From Chengkuizengella sp. SCS-71B (GTDB lineage Bacteria; Bacillota; Bacilli; Paenibacillales; KCTC-33759): 64,000 nucleotides of DNA. The notes beneath the pieces were generated by a model. The model saw nothing but the letters and a program-made list of their open reading frames with translations. It did no database searches and was not told where the DNA came from. Below, one piece after another: positions 8,530-17,332 of this stretch; position 1 is the first letter of the stretch, and each line of letters begins with the position of its first letter. The position numbers and the translations under genes were made by a program. The DNA is taken from the NCBI RefSeq assembly GCF_040100845.1, contig NZ_JAZHSH010000001.1:1674001-1738000 (forward strand). The letters are read 5' to 3'.

Positions 8530-10050
8530 ATGAAACGTATATCAATCCTATTATCTTTTCTACTATTATTAAGTGTATTTCCAGCTGTAGTTATTGCAGG
8601 TGAATCATCAATCTCTTTATTTGTAAACGGTGAGAAATTAAAATTAAATGTGCCCCCACAAAAAATCAATGGCGATCTTTATATCCCTTTCGAATTTTTT
8701 ATAAAAGAACTGGATGCTGAAGTTGAATGGAAGTCTAACAATCAAGCAAATATACAAAATAAATTAATCAACTTAGATATTTATATGGATCGTAGTAAGA
8801 TGTATTTAAATGGGTCCGCAATTGATATCAAAAATAAACCTATGATCATAGATGGAGCTGTTTTTCTACCTTTACATGTAATTAGTGAAAACTTTGGCTT
8901 AAAGTACATTTGGGACGCTTTAACCCAATCGATTTATATTTATAAAAATGTGAATGGTATACAAGTTTCAAGCACAAAAAAATCGAACCCGCAATTACAA
9001 CCAATAAAAGATAATACAGTTACAAATTCACAATCAGATTCTCAATCGAATACAAACCCAGAACCTGAACCACAGCCAGCTACACCTGTAATTAGTGATA
9101 ATATTGTAATTCCTACGAATAATGGGGAACCTACTATATACCAAATTGAAGTCTTGGACGATGAAATTGTTTTTCACGGGAATACAACGCTAGAATTTTC
9201 AAGCTTTTACTTACCAAACCCTGAGCGTATTGTGGTAGATTTTGAGAAAAGTTCTTTTAATTCATCATTTATAGATCAAGAAAGTGGAGTAGCTAGCGGA
9301 ATAATTGAAGTGACTCATTCTGATATAAAATCCATTCGATATGCTATGTTTGAAGATCAATATCCTAGAATCGTCATTGATTTACATGAAAATATAGAGT
9401 ATAGTATGATAGGAATTCCAGAAGATAATCAAGTAAAGGTATTATTAGGTGTGGCGAACACTGCTGCCGAAACAGGTAATGATCAATCAAACGACGAGAT
9501 TATTGTAGATAATCCTTTCATTATAGTGATCGATCCTGGTCATGGAGGAGATGATCCTGGTGCAACGGGTAGTATTTCTTCAAGGGAAGAGAAATATTTC
9601 ACACTCGAATTTGCACAGAAACTATATGATTTGCTTGATGCAGAGCCATGGTTTCAACCCTATATGACTCGATCGGATGATGTCAAAATTGAGTTGGATG
9701 ATCGTGCTGAATTTGCAAATGAGTTAGGAGCAGATGCTTTTTTATCCATTCACGGGAATATTCATGAAAGATTGAATATTAGCGGTACAGAAACTTATTA
9801 TTGGACTGATCGAGGATTAGATTTAGCTGAAACGATTCATAGCTATGTTGTTGAATCAGCGGGATTACCAGATAGAAGTATCAGAGAGGTAGAATATAGA
9901 GTGTTAAAGAACACGAATATGCCTGCTGTATTGTTGGAGATCGGTTATTTATCAAGTGAACATGATGAAGGTTTAATGTTATCAGATGAATTTCAATATC
10001 GTGTAGCTGAATCTATCGTGGAGTCATTAAAGGAATACTATTTGAATTAA
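8530..10050 (+). CDS. N-acetylmuramoyl-L-alanine amidase (Cu-amine-oxidase-like N-terminal, AMIN, Amidase_3)
   Basis: A secreted 506-residue peptidoglycan amidase that cleaves the bond between muramic acid and the stem peptide. A signal peptide (residues 1-23, ending VIAG) is followed by a copper-amine-oxidase-like N-terminal domain (~28-145), a Ser/Gln/Pro-rich linker (~150-195), an AMIN wall-targeting domain (~203-310) and a zinc amidase domain (~330-505). Likely zinc ligands are His338 (VIDPGHGG), Glu354 and His408 (SIHGN), with catalytic Glu470 (LLEIGYL). This arrangement is common in Paenibacillaceae. The RBS is AGAGGTGACTT. It is monocistronic and is followed by repeat copy C. Confidence 0.92.
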   Translation: MKRISILLSFLLLLSVFPAVVIAGESSISLFVNGEKLKLNVPPQKINGDLYIPFEFFIKELDAEVEWKSNNQANIQNKLINLDIYMDRSKMYLNGSAIDIKNKPMIIDGAVFLPLHVISENFGLKYIWDALTQSIYIYKNVNGIQVSSTKKSNPQLQPIKDNTVTNSQSDSQSNTNPEPEPQPATPVISDNIVIPTNNGEPTIYQIEVLDDEIVFHGNTTLEFSSFYLPNPERIVVDFEKSSFNSSFIDQESGVASGIIEVTHSDIKSIRYAMFEDQYPRIVIDLHENIEYSMIGIPEDNQVKVLLGVANTAAETGNDQSNDEIIVDNPFIIVIDPGHGGDDPGATGSISSREEKYFTLEFAQKLYDLLDAEPWFQPYMTRSDDVKIELDDRAEFANELGADAFLSIHGNIHERLNISGTETYYWTDRGLDLAETIHSYVVESAGLPDRSIREVEYRVLKNTNMPAVLLEIGYLSSEHDEGLMLSDEFQYRVAESIVESLKEYYLN

Positions 10051-10062
10051 TAATGCTTAGCC

Positions 10063-10173
10063 AAGTGAACTCGTTTAAGCAAAGCTTAAACATCGTGAAA
10101 TCAGATGGAGTTTCTACTCCACCTAGGGAGAAACCACCTATAGAGGTGGCGTCTTAACGCTGAAAATCATAGG
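10063..10173 (+). repeat. Three-hairpin dispersed repeat, copy C
   Basis: Plus-orientation copy between the amidase and nth genes. Hairpin 1 is GTTTAAGC-AAA-GCTTAAAC (loop inverted relative to copy B). Hairpin 2 is TCAGATGGAG..CTCCACCT. Hairpin 3 is CCACCTATAGAGGTGG, and the end is GCGTCTTAACGC then AAAATCATAGG, matching copy A. It ends about 12 bases before the nth ribosome binding site, so it probably lies within the nth leader transcript. Confidence 0.88.
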
Positions 10174-10194
10174 GTCGGCTAATTTGGAGGAATC

Positions 10195-10842
10195 ATGAAC
10201 AAAAAAGAAATCAGGCGAGTGTTAGATACAATGGAGGATATGTTTCCAGACGCACATTGTGAGTTGAATCACGAGAATCCATTTGAGTTAACGATTGCTG
10301 TATTACTTTCAGCCCAGTGCACAGATGAGATGGTGAATAAAGTGACCGTTCATCTATTTAAAAAGTATAAAACACCTCAGGATTATTTGAATGTCCCTCT
10401 ATCAGAACTAGAATCTGATATTAAAAAAATTGGATTATTTCGTAATAAAGCGAAAAATATACGCAAATTATGTGAAATGATTATTGAAAAATATAATGGT
10501 GAAGTACCTAAGTCACATAGTGAATTAGTAGAACTTCCTGGAGTTGGAAGGAAAACAGCAAATGTAGTGGTATCCAATGCATTTGGAGTGCCGGCAATTG
10601 CTGTAGATACACATGTGGAGCGAGTCTCTAAGCGATTAGCATTAGCCAATTGGAAAGATTCCGTTCTTGAAGTTGAAAAAAAGCTAATGAAGAAAATTCC
10701 TGAAGAAGAATGGACTCAAACACACCATAGGCTTATTTTTTTTGGAAGGTATCATTGTAAAGCTCAAAATCCATCATGTGATGTCTGCCCTTTACTTGAT
10801 TTATGTAGAGAAGGAAAAAAAAGAATGAAAAAGAAAATCTAA
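10195..10842 (+). CDS. nth: Endonuclease III (DNA glycosylase/AP lyase)
   Basis: A 215-residue base-excision repair enzyme that removes oxidised pyrimidines and nicks abasic sites. The helix-hairpin-helix ELPGVGRKTANVV contains catalytic Lys120, and Asp138 lies in AVDTHVERVSKRL. The C-terminal 4Fe-4S cluster has the exact C-x6-C-x2-C-x5-C spacing: Cys188, Cys195, Cys198, Cys204. ATG follows TTTGGAGGAATC. In many Bacillales nth follows dnaD; here the upstream gene is the amidase. Confidence 0.96.
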   Translation: MNKKEIRRVLDTMEDMFPDAHCELNHENPFELTIAVLLSAQCTDEMVNKVTVHLFKKYKTPQDYLNVPLSELESDIKKIGLFRNKAKNIRKLCEMIIEKYNGEVPKSHSELVELPGVGRKTANVVVSNAFGVPAIAVDTHVERVSKRLALANWKDSVLEVEKKLMKKIPEEEWTQTHHRLIFFGRYHCKAQNPSCDVCPLLDLCREGKKRMKKKI

Positions 10843-10879
10843 GGAATGATAAGTAAAAAACTGTAAAGGTAGTGAAACC

Positions 10880-11149
10880 ATGAAATGTATTACTGTGTAC
10901 ACAAAAAGCTTTGAAGAATTTTCAGATATTTTTGAAGAAATATTAAAAACTCCATTAGCTGAAGATGAAGAAAAAATGATTGAAGGGATTACTGTTAGTG
11001 ATTCTGGTGAAGTTCCAGAACAATACATTGATCGTATGAGAGAAAAACCAGAAGTGGTTGTTATGAGAGTAAAAGAAGAGGATATAACTATATTTCAGCA
11101 TGGAGAAGTATTTGAAATTTTAATACCAGAAAAGGAATCTGTGGTATAA
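10880..11149 (+). CDS. Small acidic protein of unknown function
   Basis: An 89-residue acidic soluble protein with no signal peptide or membrane segment. It has a regular alternation of predicted helices (KSFEEFSDIFEEILKT) and strands (VVVMRVKEEDITIF). I do not recognise a family. A weak RBS (GGTAGTG) precedes the ATG. It lies 37 bases after nth and before a strong terminator, so it is probably co-transcribed with nth. Confidence 0.65.
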   Translation: MKCITVYTKSFEEFSDIFEEILKTPLAEDEEKMIEGITVSDSGEVPEQYIDRMREKPEVVVMRVKEEDITIFQHGEVFEILIPEKESVV

Positions 11150-11194
11150 TATAAATATTATTTTTGAACAGAATACGATGATGATTCTGTTTAT

Positions 11195-11235
11195 GTTTAA
11201 TAAAAACTCGCCTGTATGGCGAGTTTTTATTAAAC
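11195..11235 (+). terminator. Terminator after the nth unit
   Basis: A perfect 18-bp inverted repeat GTTTAATAAAAACTCGCC / GGCGAGTTTTTATTAAAC with loop TGTAT. The A-run and T-run let it work in both directions. Confidence 0.9.
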
Positions 11236-11328
11236 ATGAGATTTTTCTAGTCATTACTTAAGCTGCAAATCACTGTAGAGATTGAACATTGATTAAAGGT
11301 TTGTAAGATTCTTAAAGGAGAAAGTGCT

Positions 11329-14300
11329 TTGAAAACAGTAGGGGAAACCATTGATAAATATATTGAAAATATACATAAGTTAAGAAGTCATATGAAACAG
11401 TCTGTTGAACAGGAGACAACGAATAAATTACTGCAATTAGCAGAAAAGTTGGAAGAAAAAGATTTATATATCACTTTTTGCGGTCATTTTTCCGCAGGAA
11501 AATCAAGTTTAATTAACAAGTTAAGTGGATATGAACTATTGCCTTCCAGCCCCATTCCAACGAGTGCAAATTTAGTGGCTATATCAAATGGTGAGCCTAA
11601 GGCAATCATTAACTATAGAAATGAACAAGAAAAGCGGAAGAGCTTGCAAAATATAAAATTAGAACAATTACAAGAATTTAGTAAAAATGGTTTAGAGATT
11701 GAATCTGTTGAAATTCAATATCCGATTCCCATGCTTAAAGAGCATGTTCATTTTTTGGATACACCTGGTATTGACTCTACTGATAAGGCCCATTTATTAT
11801 CAACAGAATCGGCATTACACTTAGCAGACATTGTATTTTATGTAATGGACTATAATCATGTCCAGTCTGAAATCAACTTTGCTTTTGCTAAACGACTACA
11901 AGAACAAGGGAAGAAATTTATTTTTATTGTAAATCAAATAGATAAACATCTGCATCATGAATTACCATTTTCTGATTTTAAACAAAGTGTGAATCAAGCT
12001 TTTTCTAATTGGGACATTCATCCTGAAGCAATATTTTTTATCTCTGTAAAACATGACGATCTTTCATTAAATGAATTCAAACAACTTAAGTGGTATTTGA
12101 CAAGATTAACGGAGATTCGAGACGAATTGATTATTTATAATGTGGAAAAATCAATTGAGTTCCTTTTGAGCGAACATATGAAGGAGTATAAGGAACAGAA
12201 TCAATTAAAAAAGCAACAGTTCTCAAAAGAAGAGTATAAAGATAGTGATATTCTTTTGGAGAAATTGTCCGTCCTTACTAACCAAAGAAAAGACATTGAA
12301 GAAGCTTCAAACACATATTTGGATCAATTAAAACGTGAGCTTAGTGATATTTTAAAAAATGCAAACATCATTCCAGCTGGAACAAGAGATTTAGCCCATG
12401 ATTTTTTACAAAGTCAACAACCTGGTTTCAAACTAGGTCTATTTGCTACGAGAGGGAAAATCCAAGCAGAACAGGAAAAGAGGTTACGACACTTCTTTGA
12501 AGATTTTTCTGAAAAGGTACAAGCTCATGTAACTTGGCATGTGAAGGATTTATTACGGAAACATCTAAATATGAATGTATCAAATGAACAAACAAAATCA
12601 GAAGTCTTAAATGAAATCGAACAAATAGATATAAAAATATCACCTGATTGGTTAGTGAATCAGGTGAATACCGGTGCAGCATTTTCAAATGAATATACAT
12701 TAAATTATTCAAAGCATATTTCCGAGGAAATGAAGGCAATGTATCGTAAAAAAGCAATGGAAGTTGCAGGAACTTTAGCTGAATTAGCAAAGGAAACACA
12801 TCAAGAGAAGTTAAATGAAGTACAGCATGAAATGAATCACATTCAAAATGAATTAGTGAATTTTAAAAAAATGCAGGAGCTTAACACTCATGAAGTGGAA
12901 TATGGACAGCAATTATTTACTCTATTTCATTCTAAAATACAAGATATTAGTTTACCTAATTTAAAAGACTATACTCCTACTTTCTCTTCAACTGCTGATA
13001 AAAAGTTCGATACTGTTGAGGGAAAACAGGTGAATGAATCAAATGAAAAGATATTATTTAATTCTAAAACTGAGAGAAATCTAAACTCTAATTTTTCAAA
13101 ACAGGAAAATATAGAAGAACTAAATAATACAGTGCATAAAATAAATACGGCATATGAAGTGATCAAGGATCTCCCTGCAATGAAATCATTAAGTAGATCA
13201 TTACTAGAAAAGTCATATCGTTTAAACAATCGTAAATTTACAATTTCTTTATTTGGAGCTTTTAGTGCTGGTAAATCTTCCTTTGCAAATGCTTTGTTAG
13301 GAGAAAGATTGCTTCCTGTTTCTCCTAATCCTACAACAGCTACTGTGATTAAAATTATGCCACCGAATGATCATTGGTCACATGGATTTGCTAAAGTGAA
13401 ATTGAAATCACAAGAAGTTTTCAAAGAAGAAGTTCAGTATGCGATGGATCTTTTAGGTTTTAAAAAAATGACATTAGATCAATCATTTCAAGAAATCTTA
13501 AAATTAAAAGCGAGTTCAATCCATCGTAAGGTAAAGCCCCATTATGGTTTTTTAAAAGCAGCTGCACATGGATGGAATGAAATGCAATCAAACTTAGGCA
13601 AGGAAATGAAAGTAGATTTGGGAGCTTTTCAAAGCTACGCAGCTGATGAAAATAAATCATGTTATGTTGAACATATTGAATTATATTACTCATGTCCATT
13701 TACAGATTCAGGTATGATCCTAGTAGATACTCCAGGAGCTGATTCTATAAATGCTCGTCATACAAGTGTAGCATTTGACTATATTAAAAATGCTGATGCG
13801 ATTCTTTTCGTAACATACTATAATCATGCATTTTCTGGGGCAGATCGTGAGTTTTTGCTTCAATTAGGGAGAGTAAAAGATCAATTTGAACTGGATAAAA
13901 TGTTCTTTATTCTAAATGCAGCTGACTTGGCTTCCTCTGATCAAGAACTAAGGGATGTAACAGAACATGTAACTCAAAATTTAATTCAACATGAAATTCG
14001 AAATCCAAGGATTTACCCATTATCTAGTATGAAAGCTATAGAAGGTAAGCAATCAGGTGATGAAAAAGTAGTGGTTGATTCAGGGATCGAAACGTTTGAA
14101 TTAGATTTTATTAAGTTCACAAATGAAGAATTAACCAAAATTATCGTCCATTCAGCGAAAAATGAAATGAAAAGGGCGAAAAACATATTAGAACAATGGA
14201 AAAATAATGCCTTAGAAGAGGGAGAGATTAAGAAGAAAAAGGTTAAAATATTAGAAAAATCTAATGTTGAATTGAACGATTGGCTTTATCATTTTGAACT

Positions 14301-14991
14301 TTCTGAACCAGAAATAAAGTTACTCACAAAAGAAATAAAAGAGCTTTTATATTATGTTAAACAACGAGTGATGTATCGTTTTGGGGAATTGTATAATGTA
14401 TCCTTTCATCCAACCGATTTTCAATTAACTCGAAAAGTAGATGTAAAACAAGCATTAGCCTCTGCTTGGAATGAGTTAATTCATTTAATGTCTATGAATT
14501 GCTCACAGGAAGTTCTAGCTACCACGCTTAGAATCGAAAAAGTAATGAATTATCAAATTAAAGAATTGAATAAACAAATTCTTCAACAAATAGCTTTAAA
14601 GCTGCCTCAGTATGAAACAGAAGTCTTTTCTTTTCAGAATTTTGGGACCCCTACTATTAAGGAGTCGTTGGATCATGCAGAGATTGATATGAGTTGGTTG
14701 GTAAAGCAATTTAAAAATCCGCAGGCATTCTTTGAAGGGAAAGGAAAAGACAAACTTAAGTTAGAATTGGAAAAGGTAATCAATCCAGTCGTTGAATCAT
14801 ATATTCGAGAACATGAAGATTTATTAATTCAACATGTATTAGAAGATATGAAAAAATGGATCAAACAATTGGTGGAAAAACAGAAGGCTGATGTTCAAGA
14901 ACATATAGAAGGTTTGACCTCTGCATTAGAGATGAAGCTAAATGTTGCGGAAATTGAAATGAAGATTGAAAAACTTAGAAAAACTGTCTAA
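11329..14991 (+). CDS. dynA: Double dynamin-like GTPase (DynA/YpbR type)
   Basis: A 1220-residue protein made of two dynamin-like GTPase units in tandem, as in Bacillus subtilis DynA (YpbR), which is of similar length. The first P-loop is GHFSAGKSS (Lys58), with switch-II DTPGIDS and NQID. The second is GAFSAGKSS (Lys649), with DTPGADS and NAAD in place of N/TKxD. Long helical stalk regions lie at ~270-600 and ~960-1220. B. subtilis DynA tethers and fuses membranes and helps the envelope withstand pore-forming antibiotics and phage. The start is TTG after TAAAGGAGAAAG. It is monocistronic and is followed by repeat copy D. Confidence 0.93.
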   Translation: MKTVGETIDKYIENIHKLRSHMKQSVEQETTNKLLQLAEKLEEKDLYITFCGHFSAGKSSLINKLSGYELLPSSPIPTSANLVAISNGEPKAIINYRNEQEKRKSLQNIKLEQLQEFSKNGLEIESVEIQYPIPMLKEHVHFLDTPGIDSTDKAHLLSTESALHLADIVFYVMDYNHVQSEINFAFAKRLQEQGKKFIFIVNQIDKHLHHELPFSDFKQSVNQAFSNWDIHPEAIFFISVKHDDLSLNEFKQLKWYLTRLTEIRDELIIYNVEKSIEFLLSEHMKEYKEQNQLKKQQFSKEEYKDSDILLEKLSVLTNQRKDIEEASNTYLDQLKRELSDILKNANIIPAGTRDLAHDFLQSQQPGFKLGLFATRGKIQAEQEKRLRHFFEDFSEKVQAHVTWHVKDLLRKHLNMNVSNEQTKSEVLNEIEQIDIKISPDWLVNQVNTGAAFSNEYTLNYSKHISEEMKAMYRKKAMEVAGTLAELAKETHQEKLNEVQHEMNHIQNELVNFKKMQELNTHEVEYGQQLFTLFHSKIQDISLPNLKDYTPTFSSTADKKFDTVEGKQVNESNEKILFNSKTERNLNSNFSKQENIEELNNTVHKINTAYEVIKDLPAMKSLSRSLLEKSYRLNNRKFTISLFGAFSAGKSSFANALLGERLLPVSPNPTTATVIKIMPPNDHWSHGFAKVKLKSQEVFKEEVQYAMDLLGFKKMTLDQSFQEILKLKASSIHRKVKPHYGFLKAAAHGWNEMQSNLGKEMKVDLGAFQSYAADENKSCYVEHIELYYSCPFTDSGMILVDTPGADSINARHTSVAFDYIKNADAILFVTYYNHAFSGADREFLLQLGRVKDQFELDKMFFILNAADLASSDQELRDVTEHVTQNLIQHEIRNPRIYPLSSMKAIEGKQSGDEKVVVDSGIETFELDFIKFTNEELTKIIVHSAKNEMKRAKNILEQWKNNALEEGEIKKKKVKILEKSNVELNDWLYHFELSEPEIKLLTKEIKELLYYVKQRVMYRFGELYNVSFHPTDFQLTRKVDVKQALASAWNELIHLMSMNCSQEVLATTLRIEKVMNYQIKELNKQILQQIALKLPQYETEVFSFQNFGTPTIKESLDHAEIDMSWLVKQFKNPQAFFEGKGKDKLKLELEKVINPVVESYIREHEDLLIQHVLEDMKKWIKQLVEKQKADVQEHIEGLTSALEMKLNVAEIEMKIEKLRKTV

Positions 14992-15001
14992 GGGATGAAA
15001 G

Positions 15002-15098
15002 ATTCACCACCTCTATAGGTGGTATCTTCAAATCAGGTGGAGTAAAGTCTCCATCTGATATCTTGATGTTTAAGTTTTGCTTAACGAGTTCACTTGTG
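15002..15098 (-). repeat. Three-hairpin dispersed repeat, copy D
   Basis: The most diverged copy, on the minus strand. Read on minus: ACAAGTGAACTCG, an imperfect hairpin 1 (GTTAAGC-AAA-ACTTAAAC), hairpin 2 ATCAGATGGAG..CTCCACCTGAT, and hairpin 3 ACCACCTATAGAGGTGGT. The GCGT..ACGC end is lost. It lies between the convergent dynA and beta-helix genes. Confidence 0.85.
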
Positions 15099-15109
15099 TT
15101 CTATAAAAA

Positions 15110-16093
15110 TTAATCGATTGTATTTCTTTTTCCTTTATTATTTATATTTATTTTGTTCTGATGATATTGATTAGAACGTATGACATTTTCGTCATTTATG
15201 ATATTAATGCCAGAACTATCATTCTGCTTAACTGTATTTTTATCAACTAAATTCTTATTCCCCTCAAGGCTAAGTCCATGATTATTGTTGTTGGTTAATA
15301 AATTTTGAAGAATACGGCTTTTAGTTTCTTTTTCTTTTGAAGAAAAGACCTCGATTCCATTTTTTTTATTATACTTGCTTTCATTTCCTAACAATAATGA
15401 ATTTGAGTCAACTTCAAATCCATCATCTTCATTTTGAATTGATTTATTCCAAAATAAGTAATTGAGATTTTTTTCAGAATCAAATCCATCCTCCCCATTA
15501 TTGGAAGATGTATTATATATAAACGTATTACATTCATTATCTGATAAAAAGCCATCAAAACGGTTGCTGGTTGATATATTGTTAAATGCCAGATTATGTT
15601 TTCCTTGAATATTTACACCACAATCTTTGTTGTGACTCGATGTACTCTTCATGATAAAATTGTGATTTCCAAGGACAAGAATCCCATCTCTTTCATTTTC
15701 AATGGATTCACATTGTAACACTACATTATGATATGCACCATTTTCTATACACAAACCATCAGATTGATTTGCTGTAATTTTAATGTGACTTAGAATATTC
15801 TCATTTTGCTGAATAAAGACACCAAATCGACTGAATTTTTGAATCGTGATGTTTTCTATCGTAATGAAATTCGAAGCTTGAATATTAAATCCATCTATGT
15901 TTGAACCAAGATTTGTTCCATCTATGATGGTTTTTCCTATCCCAGAACCAATGATCCGAATTCTATTTTTGCCCACTCCAATATTCACTGCTTCGTTAAA
16001 TAATCCAGCTGCAATATAGATGGTATCACCTTCTCTAGCTGCATTGATAGCGTCTGAAATTGAAGGCTCATCCTCAGGTACATTAATAATCAT
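15110..16093 (-). CDS. Right-handed parallel beta-helix repeat protein
   Basis: A 327-residue protein that begins with the pattern typical of pectate-lyase-fold proteins (SISDAINAAREGDTIYIAAG, then IIDGTN). It continues with ~22-25-residue rungs rich in Asn ladders (NNISTSNRFDGF, NTSSNNGEDGF, NKSIQNEDDGF), most like NosD-type/PbH1 repeats. There is no signal peptide, so it is cytoplasmic or, in a spore former, possibly packaged into spore layers from the mother cell (inference). No catalytic residues are apparent. The RBS is AAGAGGAGGATCC. Its leader contains a 100-bp-period tandem repeat. Confidence 0.8.
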   Translation of the reverse strand: MIINVPEDEPSISDAINAAREGDTIYIAAGLFNEAVNIGVGKNRIRIIGSGIGKTIIDGTNLGSNIDGFNIQASNFITIENITIQKFSRFGVFIQQNENILSHIKITANQSDGLCIENGAYHNVVLQCESIENERDGILVLGNHNFIMKSTSSHNKDCGVNIQGKHNLAFNNISTSNRFDGFLSDNECNTFIYNTSSNNGEDGFDSEKNLNYLFWNKSIQNEDDGFEVDSNSLLLGNESKYNKKNGIEVFSSKEKETKSRILQNLLTNNNNHGLSLEGNKNLVDKNTVKQNDSSGINIINDENVIRSNQYHQNKININNKGKRNTID

Positions 16094-16111
16094 AGTGGAT
16101 CCTCCTCTTAT

Positions 16112-16294
16112 TTTTCTCTTTCAGTTTCATCCAAAGTGCAACTACCCTTCTGTCTTTCTCTTTCAGTTTCATCCAATCAGCGAGTTTTCTTTATACTTTA
16201 ACAAATATAATAGTTTTTTAATGAATAAAGTATAAGTGCAACTACCCTTCTGTTTTTCTCTTTCAGTTTCATCCAATCAGCGAGTTTTCTTTAT
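16112..16294 (-). repeat. 100-bp-period tandem repeat in the leader of the beta-helix gene
   Basis: Two 60-base units (16135-16194 and 16235-16294) differ at one position and start exactly 100 bases apart. A third, partial unit lies at 16112-16134. On the coding (minus) strand each unit includes GGATGAAACTGAAAGAGAAA, i.e. an ATG followed by a Lys/Glu-rich mini reading frame (MKLKEK...), without a clear RBS. The partial unit runs straight into the AGAGGAGGATCC ribosome binding site of the gene. The remaining bases to 16505 hold nothing recognised. Confidence 0.85.
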
Positions 16295-16505
16295 TATATT
16301 CAGAACGATCAAAAAGGTCTTTTTCTAAATAAAAATGGGTGTTTGAGGAGAAGGGAGAAAAAAGGTGATGAATTTGCTTTGATCTTTTCCTAAAAAAATA
16401 ATACATACGTTTCTTGTGGTGGATTGTTTGCAAATGATATAAAGAATTAGTAAGATAAATAACATACTTACTTACGTTTTTACATTGATTTAAGGAGGAA
16501 GAACT

Positions 16506-17285
16506 TTGAAATCGTCACGTTTATTATGGTCTGTTATTTTATTAGTAGCTTTATTAACTACATCAATTTTTATTTATGGATTTGTGAATGCAATTCAAAC
16601 GGTCGTGTATCCAGAAGGATCAAATTTGACAACTCCTGAAGAAGAAATTATAGAAGATATTTCTCCAGCCGATGATGAAATTGTAATTTTATCCTTAGGT
16701 GACTCACTAACAGAGGGTACAGGGGATAGAAGTGAGAATGGATATGTAGGAGTAGTAAGAAACCTTTTAGAAAAAAATGAGGAAAAACCAGTATTTCTTC
16801 ATACTTTTGCAGTTGATGGTTATACAACATCACAATTGTTTGATTTTATTTCTACACAAAATGGTACACGGACGTCTATTATGCAAGCAAACTTAATCTT
16901 AATGACGATTGGTGGGAATGATATGTTTTCACCTGGTGAAGAAATAATTATAGAAAATGCTCGTGAGTTTATGCCTAATGCACTTGAAAACTTAGATAAG
17001 ATATTTGCAGAACTTCAAACTTTGAATTCAGAGGCAGATATTATTTATGTAGGGTTATATAATCCTTTTACAGAGATTGATAAGGATGGGGAAATCTCTT
17101 TATTTGTTCAAGAATGGAACAATGAAGTATTTAAATTGACAACGAAATATAAACAAGTTTTATTTATTCCTACTTTTGATTTGTTTTATAAAAATACCAA
17201 AAACTATTTATCTTCAGACATTTATCATCCAAATGAAGAAGGTTATAAAAGGATCGGAGAAAGAATTGTGAATGCCTTGAAATAA
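16506..17285 (+). CDS. SGNH/GDSL-family hydrolase, membrane-anchored or secreted (YpmR-like)
   Basis: A 259-residue extracytoplasmic esterase/lipase-type protein. An N-terminal hydrophobic segment (residues 8-29) is followed by SGNH blocks: block I LSLGDSLTEG (catalytic Ser), block III GGND, and block V with the Asp and His in DIYHPNEEGY. It is similar in plan to B. subtilis YpmR. The start is TTG after AAGGAGGAAGAAC. It may be co-transcribed with the ABC transporter genes 47 bases downstream. The natural substrate is unknown. Confidence 0.85.
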   Translation: MKSSRLLWSVILLVALLTTSIFIYGFVNAIQTVVYPEGSNLTTPEEEIIEDISPADDEIVILSLGDSLTEGTGDRSENGYVGVVRNLLEKNEEKPVFLHTFAVDGYTTSQLFDFISTQNGTRTSIMQANLILMTIGGNDMFSPGEEIIIENAREFMPNALENLDKIFAELQTLNSEADIIYVGLYNPFTEIDKDGEISLFVQEWNNEVFKLTTKYKQVLFIPTFDLFYKNTKNYLSSDIYHPNEEGYKRIGERIVNALK

Positions 17286-17332
17286 TGTATAATATACTTA
17301 TTTTTATCTTTTATCTATGATAGGAGGTTCGA

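Noticed and set aside
16112..16294. Possible two-unit CRISPR array
   Set aside because: The units are 60 bases, only two and a fragment, with no cas genes; it is a tandem duplication.
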